64,000 bases of DNA from the NCBI GenBank assembly GCA_028287505.1, contig JAQBPN010000021.1, forward strand, positions 1 to 64,000. Direction: 5' to 3'. A model generated the notes under the pieces. That model was given only the letters and a program-made list of their open reading frames with translations, was not told the DNA's origin and did not search any database. Of the stretch, positions 1-7,271 are shown piece after piece (position 1 is the stretch's first letter; the number at the start of each line of letters is the position of its first letter). The translations under genes and the position numbers were made by a program. The stretch is from Fibrobacterota bacterium (GTDB lineage Bacteria > Fibrobacterota > Fibrobacteria > UBA11236).

Positions 1-341
1 AAGGCACCCATGCTTTCGACCTGGAGCCGAAGGTTCCCCAGGACGTGATCGAAGCGCGCGTGGACAGGGTGATGACCTTGCAGCGCCAGATCTCCCTGGA
101 AGAGAACGAGAAGCGCATCGGGCAGACGCTGGAAGTGATCATCGACGACGTGGCCGAAGGCGCGGACCATCACTATACCGGCCGCACCGAAGGGGACGCG
201 CCGGAAGTGGACAACACCGTGCTGATTTTCGGCGCGGCGGACGCGACAGACGCGGATCCGGGCACCTTCCGAAAAGTCCTGATTACGGACGCCAGCGAAT
301 ACGATCTGGTGGCGACCCTGCTGCCTACCGCTCCGGCCTGA
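1..341 (+). CDS. rimO: RimO C-terminus (ribosomal protein S12 methylthiotransferase), 5' end outside window
   Basis: This is the C-terminal part of a MiaB/RimO-type radical SAM methylthiotransferase, cut by the window start and read in frame from base 3. The visible part begins with the linker that follows the radical SAM domain and continues into the TRAM domain. RimO features seen are the RVDRVMTLQRQISLEEN linker, then GQTLEVIIDD, a GRTEGDAPEVDNTV segment and a final EYDLVATL. RimO adds a methylthio group to an aspartate of ribosomal protein S12 in the cytoplasm. The catalytic CxxxCxxC cluster lies upstream and is not visible, so assignment rests on the TRAM-type end. MiaB is less likely because GDAPE(V/I)D is RimO-like. 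It converges on the next gene across a tandem repeat. Confidence 0.85.
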   Translation, partial: GTHAFDLEPKVPQDVIEARVDRVMTLQRQISLEENEKRIGQTLEVIIDDVAEGADHHYTGRTEGDAPEVDNTVLIFGAADATDADPGTFRKVLITDASEYDLVATLLPTAPA

Positions 342-350
342 GACCTCCCC

Positions 351-473
351 GGCGAACCGCCGACTCCTGCTTCACAATACTGGATTTCGGCGGCGAACCG
401 CCCTCTGTTGCTTCACTGTAATCAACCTGGGCGGCGAACCGCCGACTACTGCTCCAATGTAATGGACTTCGGC
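351..473. repeat. three tandem copies of a 41-bp repeat with a GGCGG-CGAA-CCGCC hairpin
   Basis: Copies run 351-391, 392-431/432 and 433-473, each beginning GGCGAACCGCC and spaced exactly 41 bp. Copies 2 and 3 have a perfect 5-bp stem GGCGG/CCGCC around a CGAA loop. Copy 3 is also the 3' end of the minus-strand DsbD-N-like gene, including its stop codon at 446-448, so the array looks like a serial duplication of that gene end. The period is not a multiple of three, so each copy shifts frame. The array fills the gap between two convergent genes and could slow or end transcription; that role is inference. Confidence 0.8.
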
Positions 474-949
474 GGCAGGCACATATTGTTGTTGCAGGAC
501 TGATAGTTCAGGGTGACCCGGGTGCGGGGCCTGGGAGCGGCTTTGGAGGCCGCGGCCTTTGCGGTGAACGGAACCTGCACGTCGAAGGCGCCCGTGAACA
601 GGGACAGATCGCCTCCCATCACTTCCGAATGCTGCAGGACCGGTTTGGGATATTCCGGCTTGCCGAACTCCAGGCCATCGGCTGTGACATCCAGCGTGGT
701 CGGCACCAGGAAGGAATCCAGCGGTGCTTGGGAATTGATATGCCAACCTTCTTGCAATTCCACGTGCACGACTAGTTTTGGAAGCCCGGCATCGGCGGCC
801 TTGGCAGGGTTGGCCGCCGGCTTATCCTGATAATGGAAGGAAAGTTTGGGGATCGGCGCCTTGGAAGGAGCCTGGCTCCAAGCGGCGGTTACCGACAGGA
901 CCGATAGAGACACCAATACATGCCGGCCGGAAGCAAGGATTCTGATCAC
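446..949 (-). CDS. secreted DsbD N-terminal-domain-like (disulfide corrector) protein
   Basis: A 167-aa exported protein resembling the periplasmic N-terminal domain of thiol:disulfide interchange protein DsbD (family DsbC/DsbD_N). It starts at GTG 949, preceded by a good AGGTGG ribosome site. The first ~26 residues form a signal peptide (basic start, LVSLSVLSV core, end near AWSQA). The body has GWHINS near residue 88 and the family hallmark LNYQSCNNNMCLPP at the end, whose two cysteines match the redox pair of DsbD-alpha. It lacks the membrane and thioredoxin domains of full DsbD, so it would need partners or act as a stand-alone periplasmic thiol carrier. Its last codons and stop lie in the third copy of a 41-bp tandem repeat, so the C-terminus may have been reshaped by duplication. 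Confidence 0.75.
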   Translation of the reverse strand: MIRILASGRHVLVSLSVLSVTAAWSQAPSKAPIPKLSFHYQDKPAANPAKAADAGLPKLVVHVELQEGWHINSQAPLDSFLVPTTLDVTADGLEFGKPEYPKPVLQHSEVMGGDLSLFTGAFDVQVPFTAKAAASKAAPRPRTRVTLNYQSCNNNMCLPPKSITLEQ

Positions 950-1071
950 GCTTTTCCACCTCTTTCCTGGAGAACCAATAATATCCTATTCCACGAGGCG
1001 GGAAAAGGCTCCCGTCGCCGATAAAGCGTACATGCGGGAGAACGGGTCTTGTTCCGGCACGCCTCTTGCGA

Positions 1072-1100
1072 TTGACATCGCAATTTGCCTAAGGTATCTT
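1072..1100 (+). promoter_or_regulatory. sigma-70 promoter for glmM-glmS
   Basis: TTGACA (1072-1077), a 17-bp spacer and TATCTT (1095-1100). This is near-consensus and points at glmM, with a predicted start near 1107 and a leader of about 57 nt. Confidence 0.75.
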
Positions 1101-1163
1101 GTCCGTACATGCCCCGTGAGGCCCTGGCGACGCGCCCGGGAACGTGGGGAAAGGGGAATTTAA

Positions 1164-2507
1164 ATGTCGGTTCTTATGCGTTCCGTATCCGGAATCCGCG
1201 GCATCGTCGGCCCCGCTTTTTCGCCCTCGCTCATCGTCAATTACGTCAACGCCTTCATCCAGCTTACCGGGGCCAAAAAGGTCGTGATCGGGCGCGACAC
1301 CCGATCCACGGGACCCATGATCGAAAACCTGGTCGCTTCCGCCTGTTCGGCTTCGGGAGCCGAAGCCATCATGCTCGGGGTGGCCAGCACGCCCACGGTG
1401 GAAATGGAAGTGCTCGAGTGCAAGGCGGGAGGCGGCATCATCATCACCGCATCGCACAATCCCATCGAATGGAACGCCCTCAAGTTCCTGACCCATGAAG
1501 GGATATTCCTGGACGAGCCCCAGGTGAAAGCTTTGTTTGAGCTTGTGGACAACAACCGCTTCGATTGGAAGGATTGGTCCCAGGTACGATCCGTATCCCA
1601 GCGCGAAGGCTCCGATGAACGCCATATCGCGGCCGTGCTCAAGCTCCCCTTCATCCAACCCGATCGCATCCGCGCCAAGAAGTTCCGCATCGGTTACGAT
1701 GCCGTGAACGGCGCGGGCAGCCTCATCGTGCCCAAGCTGCTGAGAGCCCTGGGCTGCCAGGTGGAAGCCATCAACGTGGAGCCGAACGGGATCTTCCCCC
1801 ACGGCGCGGAGCCCACTCCGGAGAACCTGGCGCAGCTGGAGGAACTGGTCTCCCGCAAGAAATGCCATGCCGGTTTCGCCACCGATCCCGACGCCGATCG
1901 CTGCGCCATCGTCAACGACCTGGGAAAAGCCATGGGCGAGGAATACACCCTGGCGCTGGCCACCATGCTGGTGCTGGAGCATAAGAAAGGCCCCGTGGCC
2001 GTGAACCTTTCCACCAGCCGCATGGTGGACGATATCGCCGCGCGCCATGGTCTGTCCGTGTTGCGCACCAAGGTGGGCGAAATCAACGTGACCGTCGGCA
2101 TGAAGGCCAACGGCAGCGTCATCGGCGGGGAAGGCAACGGCGGCGTGATCTCGCCGGACCTCCACTATGGACGCGACGGCATCCTGGCGGTGGCCATGAC
2201 CTTGCAGTTGATGGCGGAAAAGGGAAAGCCCATCTCGGCCATCGCCGCCGAGTTCCCGGCCTATCATATCGAGAAGCAGAAATACGGGGTAGCCGGAAAG
2301 CACCTGGAAGTCATCATCGGGCGGTTGCTGGCGAAGTTCCCCGATGCCAAGGTCGATCAACAGGACGGGATCCGTTTCGAATGGAACAGAAGCTGGGTCC
2401 ATCTGCGCGCGTCCAACACCGAGCCGGTGGTGCGCGTCATCGCCGAGGCCCCGGAACGGGAACAGGCCGTGAAGCTTTGCAAAGCGATCGAGGAAGAATT
2501 GGGATAG
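1164..2507 (+). CDS. glmM: phosphoglucosamine mutase (phosphohexomutase family)
   Basis: A 447-aa alpha-D-phosphohexomutase that most likely converts glucosamine-6-phosphate to glucosamine-1-phosphate for UDP-GlcNAc, peptidoglycan and LPS synthesis. The four family loops are visible: the phosphoserine loop ITASHNP (serine near residue 96), the Mg loop ATDPDADR near 240, the sugar loop GGEGNGG near 320 and the phosphate loop RASNTEPVVRV near 415. The GEGNGG sugar loop is the variant seen in Bacteroidetes/Chlorobi and archaeal GlmM-type enzymes rather than the E. coli form. Immediate linkage to glmS supports GlmM over phosphomannomutase/phosphoglucomutase. The ATG at 1164 has an AAGGGG ribosome site; an in-frame ATG four codons later is an alternative. 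Confidence 0.85.
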   Translation: MSVLMRSVSGIRGIVGPAFSPSLIVNYVNAFIQLTGAKKVVIGRDTRSTGPMIENLVASACSASGAEAIMLGVASTPTVEMEVLECKAGGGIIITASHNPIEWNALKFLTHEGIFLDEPQVKALFELVDNNRFDWKDWSQVRSVSQREGSDERHIAAVLKLPFIQPDRIRAKKFRIGYDAVNGAGSLIVPKLLRALGCQVEAINVEPNGIFPHGAEPTPENLAQLEELVSRKKCHAGFATDPDADRCAIVNDLGKAMGEEYTLALATMLVLEHKKGPVAVNLSTSRMVDDIAARHGLSVLRTKVGEINVTVGMKANGSVIGGEGNGGVISPDLHYGRDGILAVAMTLQLMAEKGKPISAIAAEFPAYHIEKQKYGVAGKHLEVIIGRLLAKFPDAKVDQQDGIRFEWNRSWVHLRASNTEPVVRVIAEAPEREQAVKLCKAIEEELG

Positions 2508-2571
2508 CGCGGGAACGCGGCCTTTGACGTCTTTTAATCTTCATTTTGCCTTTTAACAGAGAGACATCCAA

Positions 2572-4389
2572 ATGTGCGGAATCGTAGCTTACACTGGATC
2601 CCGGAACGCGCAGCAAATCCTGGTGGAAGGATTGCGGAAGCTTGAATATCGCGGTTACGACAGCGCGGGCGTATGCATACAGGGCGACAAAGGCCTGAAC
2701 CTGGTCCGGACCAAAGGCAAGCTGGTCGAACTTGAGAATGCCCTGCAGATCGGTCCCTTGACCGGCAAGGTCGGCATCGGCCATACCCGCTGGGCCACCC
2801 ACGGCGCGCCTTCGGTGGTCAACGCCCATCCCCATACCAGCGTGGACGGCAAAATCGCCGTGGTCCACAACGGCATCATCGAGAACTATTCCATCATCAA
2901 GTCTGCCCTGGAAAAAGAAGGCGTGGTCTTCAAGTCGGAAACCGACACGGAAGTCATCGTCCATCTGGTCCATAAATTTTACAAGGGCGATTTGGCCAAG
3001 GCGGTATCGGAAGCCCTGACCCATCTGGAGGGCGCCTTCGGCATCGTGGTGGTTTCGGCCCAGGAGCCCGGCGTGCTGGTGGGCGCCCGGCGCGGCAGCC
3101 CTTTGGTGCTCGGAGTGGGCGACGGCGAATTCTTCCTGGCCTCGGACGTGGCCCCCATCGTGGAACACACCCAGAAGGTGGTCTACCTGGACGACAACGA
3201 CATGGTGGTGCTGAACGGCACCTACAAGATCACCAACCAGGCCAACGCGGAAGTCCGCCGGGAAGTGCAGAACATCGAGTTCAGCGCCGAGCAGGTGGCG
3301 CGCGGCAACTTCGAGCATTTCATGCTCAAGGAAATCTTCGAACAGCCCAATACGGTTCTCAACTCCCTGCGCGGCCGCATCCTTCCCGAAGGCACCGCAA
3401 AGCTGAACGGGCTCAACCTGGTGAACCAGGAACTGCGCAGCATCCAGCGCGTCATCATCGCCGCCTGCGGCACCTCCTTCTACGCGGCCAAGGTCGGCGA
3501 ATACCTGATCGAGGAGCTTTCCGGAATTCCCGTGGAAGTGGAATACGCCTCCGAGTTCCGCTACCGCAATCCCATCATCACGGACAAGACCCTGGTCTTC
3601 GTGATCTCCCAATCGGGCGAAACCGCCGACACCCTGGCGGCATTGCGCGAGGCCAAGCAGAAGGGCGCCACCGTGCTGGGCATCTGCAACGTGGTGGGCA
3701 GCAGCATCGCGCGGGAAACCGACGGCGGCGTGTACCTGCACGCGGGCCCGGAAATCGGCGTGGCCTCCACCAAGGCTTTCACTTCCCAGGTGACGGTGCT
3801 GACCTTGATCGCCCTGTTGCTCGGCCGCATGCGCCGCACCTCCGCGGACGAGGGCATGAAAATCTGCAAGGCGCTGGCCAAGATTCCCGATCAGATCAAG
3901 GAAATCCTGAAGCTGAACGATCAGATCAAGGTCATCGCCAAGGAGTTCAAGGACAAGGAGAACTTCCTGTTCCTGGGCCGAGGCTACAACTATCCCGTGG
4001 CCCTGGAAGGCGCGCTCAAGCTCAAGGAAATCTCCAACATCCACGCCGAAGGGTATCCCGCGGCCGAGATGAAGCACGGGCCCATCGCCCTCATCGACGC
4101 CAACATGCCCACCGTGGTCATCGCTCCCACCGACGCGCTGTTCGACAAGGTTCTGTCCAACATGCAGGAAGTGAAGGCCCGCGGCGGCCGTATCATCGCC
4201 ATCACGGACGCGGAAGCCAACCTGGGCAAGCTGGCGGACTATACCATCGTGATTCCCAAGACGCTGCACATGCTCACGCCCTTGTTGTCGGTGGTGCCCT
4301 TGCAGTTGCTCGCCTACCACATCGCCGTGATGCGCGGATGCGATGTGGATACCCCCCGCAACCTGGCGAAGAGCGTTACGGTCGAGTGA
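2572..4389 (+). CDS. glmS: glutamine-fructose-6-phosphate aminotransferase
   Basis: A 605-aa GlmS, the usual family length, which makes glucosamine-6-phosphate from fructose-6-phosphate and glutamine. It begins MCGIVAYTGS, so Cys2 becomes the N-terminal nucleophile after methionine removal. The glutaminase domain (about 1-220) shows YRGYDSAG, HTRWATHG and HNGIIENY. Two SIS domains follow, with AACGTSFYA and ISQSGETADT near 300-350, and the C-terminal part has LGRGYNYPVALEGALKLKEI near 465 and ends DTPRNLAKSVTVE. A GAGAGA ribosome site lies upstream. It is 64 bp from glmM in the same direction, so the two probably form one unit feeding UDP-GlcNAc synthesis. No glmS ribozyme-like leader is obvious in the short gap. 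Confidence 0.97.
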   Translation: MCGIVAYTGSRNAQQILVEGLRKLEYRGYDSAGVCIQGDKGLNLVRTKGKLVELENALQIGPLTGKVGIGHTRWATHGAPSVVNAHPHTSVDGKIAVVHNGIIENYSIIKSALEKEGVVFKSETDTEVIVHLVHKFYKGDLAKAVSEALTHLEGAFGIVVVSAQEPGVLVGARRGSPLVLGVGDGEFFLASDVAPIVEHTQKVVYLDDNDMVVLNGTYKITNQANAEVRREVQNIEFSAEQVARGNFEHFMLKEIFEQPNTVLNSLRGRILPEGTAKLNGLNLVNQELRSIQRVIIAACGTSFYAAKVGEYLIEELSGIPVEVEYASEFRYRNPIITDKTLVFVISQSGETADTLAALREAKQKGATVLGICNVVGSSIARETDGGVYLHAGPEIGVASTKAFTSQVTVLTLIALLLGRMRRTSADEGMKICKALAKIPDQIKEILKLNDQIKVIAKEFKDKENFLFLGRGYNYPVALEGALKLKEISNIHAEGYPAAEMKHGPIALIDANMPTVVIAPTDALFDKVLSNMQEVKARGGRIIAITDAEANLGKLADYTIVIPKTLHMLTPLLSVVPLQLLAYHIAVMRGCDVDTPRNLAKSVTVE

Positions 4390-4394
4390 GTATC

Positions 4395-4424
4395 TCGATA
4401 ACATGCCGTCCGGCATGTTATCGA
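4395..4424. repeat. perfect 14-bp inverted repeat between convergent glmS and gpx
   Basis: Arm TCGATAACATGCCG (4395-4408), two bases TC, then the exact reverse complement (4411-4424). RNA from either strand would fold into a 13-bp stem with a 4-nt loop. There is no T-run on either side, so it is not a classic intrinsic terminator. It starts 6 bp after the glmS stop. It may be a factor-assisted terminator, an RNA 3'-end stabiliser or a protein site. Confidence 0.6.
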
Positions 4425-4482
4425 ATACGAACGCCTTTCCGGAGGACCGAACCCGACGGGGGTAGGCGCTCCGCTTCCAATC

Positions 4483-5040
4483 TCAGGTCTTCGCCAGTTG
4501 CGCTTCGATGGCCTGAGTGACCCAAGGATCATCGGGCAGGGTATCGGGAGGGAAGCGCGCGACTATCTCCCCCTTCCTGTCGATCAGGAATTTCTCGAAG
4601 TTCCAGGTGATCTCGCCGGACTCTCCATTGAAGCTTCCCGGATGCATGACTTTCCGGAGGACCTTGAGCACCGTGCTGCCCTTCTTGGAAGGCACCGGGA
4701 ATTGGCCGGTAAGCAGGGCATAGAGGGGATGTTGCCCAGGGCCTTTCACCACCAGCTTGGAAAACACCGGGAACTTGACCCCGAAGTTGAGCCTGCAGAA
4801 TTGCTGGATCTCCTCGTCCGTGCCGGGCTCTTGGGCCCCGAATTCATTGGCGGGAAAGCCGAGCACCATCAGCCCTTGCCCGGAGTATTTCTCGTGGATC
4901 TTCTCCAGGGCGTCATATTGGGGGGTGAGCCCGCATTTGGAAGCCACGTTCACGATGAGAAGGACCTTGCCCTGGAATTCACCGAGGGTGGTCTGGGTGC
5001 GGTCGGAGCGATTGATTTGGATCGAGTAGAGTTCAGCCAT
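4483..5040 (-). CDS. glutathione peroxidase family protein
   Basis: A 185-aa cysteine-type glutathione peroxidase, a thioredoxin-fold enzyme that reduces peroxides; bacterial versions often use thioredoxin as the donor. Visible family signatures are NVASKCGLTPQY with the peroxidatic Cys near residue 36, GFPANEFGAQEPG near 81 and the tryptophan signature ITWNFEKFL near 145. The common cysteine of FPCNQFG is alanine here, so that position is not used for resolving. The protein is about 20 residues longer than the minimal family, with an insert around residues 118-138 just before the Trp motif. No signal peptide is seen, so it is cytoplasmic. It is convergent with glmS and appears monocistronic. 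Confidence 0.9.
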   Translation of the reverse strand: MAELYSIQINRSDRTQTTLGEFQGKVLLIVNVASKCGLTPQYDALEKIHEKYSGQGLMVLGFPANEFGAQEPGTDEEIQQFCRLNFGVKFPVFSKLVVKGPGQHPLYALLTGQFPVPSKKGSTVLKVLRKVMHPGSFNGESGEITWNFEKFLIDRKGEIVARFPPDTLPDDPWVTQAIEAQLAKT

Positions 5041-5175
5041 AGGCGATAAGATATATCCTTATCGCTCCCGTGTTCGGTTTTCCCCGTTTTTAGGAGGGAA
5101 TGGCCGTATCTGAAGTTTTTTGGGGGCTCGGGGCTTTGCTATTTTGATCGCAACCAAAAGGAAATCCAGGCCCCC

Positions 5176-6366
5176 ATGACCGAGTCCACCAAACAGCTGA
5201 TCGAAAGCGAATACGAGGTCAAACTCGGGGTTTTCGAAGGTCCGCTGGATCTGCTCCTGTACCTGGTCCAGAAGAACGAGCTGAACCCCCGGGAAATCCA
5301 GATCTCGGTCATCACCGATCAATACCTGGCCTACATCGACACCATCAAGGACATGAACCTGTCCAACGCCGGGGAGTTCCTGGTCATGGCCGCCCGCCTG
5401 ATGCGCCTCAAGGCGCGGGAACTGCTTCCCGCCGATCAGAAGGATGAGTTGGAGGACATGGAGTACGAGCTGGACCGGCAGGCCCTGATCCAGCAGATGC
5501 TCGAATACCAGAAATTCAAGGAAGCGGCCCGGGTGCTTCGCAACCATGAATCCCGCCACTTCGGCGCCTACGGCCGGGGCCGTCCCGATGCCGCCGATGA
5601 AAAGAACGAAGGGGAGCTGGAAGAGGAAGCCGGCGTCTTCGATTTGCTGGCCGCCTTCCGCAACGTGGTGCTGTCCAAGCCCAAGATTCCGGTCCATGAA
5701 GTCGAAATCGACGATGTGACCATCGAAGACCGGATGCAAGAGGTGGAAGTCACCCTCAATGAACGCGGGCGGAGCCTGTTCGAGGACCTTTTCGCCAACG
5801 ATACGCGCACCATTTCCCTGGTGGTGACCTTCATGTCCATCCTGGAACTGGCCAAACTCGACCGCATCGTCTTCCGGCAAAGCCATGCCTTGGGCCCCAT
5901 CTGGGTCTATCGCAAGCAGAAGGCCGCCGACTACGAGATGGAGCTGAAAATCGACGAGGCCCACCTGGAGCCGCTTCCGGAATTCAAGCCGGGCCTGGTG
6001 GACATCATCAAGGAACAGATCAAGAAGCGCACGGTCGCGAACGCTTTGGAAGAGGCTCTGCGCGATCTGGAGCAGGGAATCCTGCCCGGCGATGGGCCCG
6101 CGGCGGATGCCGAGGCGACCGGTGCCGAGACCGCCGGGCCTCACACGGCCGACGGCGGGGATCCCGCCACTTCCATGGATGGAACCATTCCCGGTGAAGC
6201 CGGCCCCCCGTCCCCCGAAGGCGTCTCCGCCCCGGAACCCGGGGATGCCGAGGACTCCCCCGAGACCGATGCCATTGCCAAAGCCGCCCTGAAAGACCTG
6301 GTCGATCGCATGCGGAATGCCTCGGAAGGGGAGATTTCCTTCAATATTCCCGAGGACGAGGACTGA
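5176..6366 (+). CDS. scpA: segregation and condensation protein A
   Basis: A 396-aa ScpA, the kleisin subunit that bridges SMC heads in the bacterial condensin. The N-terminal kleisin region is clear: VFEGPLDLLLYLVQKNELN at about residues 18-36, then DQYLAYI and FLVMAARLMRLKARELLP. The C-terminal winged-helix part is near residues 195-245 (RSLFEDLFAND, ILELAKLDRIVFRQ). Typical ScpA is about 240-270 aa; the extra 120 residues form a Pro/Glu/Ala/Asp-rich tail of low complexity (about 310-385) ending in an acidic EISFNIPEDED. scpB follows after 78 bp, the classical order. The ATG at 5176 has an upstream AAAGGA but with wide spacing. Confidence 0.93.
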   Translation: MTESTKQLIESEYEVKLGVFEGPLDLLLYLVQKNELNPREIQISVITDQYLAYIDTIKDMNLSNAGEFLVMAARLMRLKARELLPADQKDELEDMEYELDRQALIQQMLEYQKFKEAARVLRNHESRHFGAYGRGRPDAADEKNEGELEEEAGVFDLLAAFRNVVLSKPKIPVHEVEIDDVTIEDRMQEVEVTLNERGRSLFEDLFANDTRTISLVVTFMSILELAKLDRIVFRQSHALGPIWVYRKQKAADYEMELKIDEAHLEPLPEFKPGLVDIIKEQIKKRTVANALEEALRDLEQGILPGDGPAADAEATGAETAGPHTADGGDPATSMDGTIPGEAGPPSPEGVSAPEPGDAEDSPETDAIAKAALKDLVDRMRNASEGEISFNIPEDED

Positions 6367-6444
6367 TCCCGGTCGATGTAACCGGCTGGATTTGCTAACT
6401 TTACCGGCCAGAGTGGCACAGCAGACCGATAAGGAATCCTCACG

Positions 6445-7254
6445 TTGAATCTTCCCCAGGACCCTTCCCAAGATCCCGTTCCAGACGATTCCGAAAAGCC
6501 CGGCCTTGACGGCGATGCGGGGCCGGAGGCCCCCCAGGAAGAAGCCGCGGCCGGGGTCGAATCGTCCCTTGCCGTTTCCGAAGGCCCGGAGGCCGCCGAG
6601 GGGGAAGAACCCGAGTCCGTCTGGACCCCGGAACCCGATAAGCTGCTCTGCGCCCTTTTGTTCGCCAGCCAGGATTTCCTGAGCGGGCGCACCCTGAAGG
6701 AAATCATGGGCGACGATTGGGACCTGCCCAGCATCCGCCGCCTGGTCAAAAGCATCAACAAGAACTTCGAGGAACAGGGAACGGCCTTCGAGGTGGTGGA
6801 GGTGGACGGCACCTTCCGCATCCGCACCCGCACGCAATATTACCCCTGGGTCCGCAAGCTGTTCAAGGATTCCAATCCGCGGCGCCTGTCCCAGGCCAGC
6901 CTGGAAACCCTGGCCATCATCGCCTACAAACAGCCCATCACCAAGGCCGAGATCGAATCCATCCGCGGCGTGAACGTGGACGGTTGCATGAAGAGCCTGC
7001 TGGAAAAGAAGCTCGTGGACGTGAACGCGCGCGCGGACAACCTGGGCGGCGCCTTCAGCTATTCGACCACGCGGGAGTTCATGCGCTACTTCGGCATCAG
7101 CCGCGTGCCGGACGATCTCCCCCGCCTCTCCGAGTTCGAAGCCATCGTCAATGCGCAAGCGCTCATTCCCCAAATCGCCTCCGACGGCACCTTCGTCGAG
7201 ATGTCCCAGCCCGAGCCGGACGGGGAGCAGATGTCTTTGGATCAACTGGAATAA
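6445..7254 (+). CDS. scpB: segregation and condensation protein B
   Basis: A 269-aa ScpB, the winged-helix dimer that binds ScpA in the SMC complex. It starts at TTG 6445 with an AAGGAA ribosome site at 6431. The first ~60 residues are an acidic, low-complexity extension; the ScpB core begins at EPDKLLCALLFASQDFLS. Family motifs are LSQASLETLAIIAYKQPITKAEIESIRGV (split here as LSQASLETLAIIAYKQ near residue 153 and ITKAEIESIRGV), then DGCMKSLLEKKLVD. It lies directly downstream of scpA and 17 bp before mutS. Both Scp proteins carry acidic extensions, which may be lineage-specific. Confidence 0.92.
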   Translation: MNLPQDPSQDPVPDDSEKPGLDGDAGPEAPQEEAAAGVESSLAVSEGPEAAEGEEPESVWTPEPDKLLCALLFASQDFLSGRTLKEIMGDDWDLPSIRRLVKSINKNFEEQGTAFEVVEVDGTFRIRTRTQYYPWVRKLFKDSNPRRLSQASLETLAIIAYKQPITKAEIESIRGVNVDGCMKSLLEKKLVDVNARADNLGGAFSYSTTREFMRYFGISRVPDDLPRLSEFEAIVNAQALIPQIASDGTFVEMSQPEPDGEQMSLDQLE

Positions 7255-7271
7255 CGGCGCGGCCCCTTCCC

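Noticed and set aside
372-746. Minus-strand frame overlapping the DsbD-N-like gene
   Set aside because: Shadow frame; it runs through the 41-bp repeats because the repeat period shifts frame. Only the 446-949 frame has signal peptide and DsbD-N features.
6717-7271. N-terminal extension of MutS inside scpB
   Set aside because: MutS homology begins at residue 1 of ATG 7272; the extension is an out-of-frame reading of scpB with a Pro/Gly/His-rich sequence.
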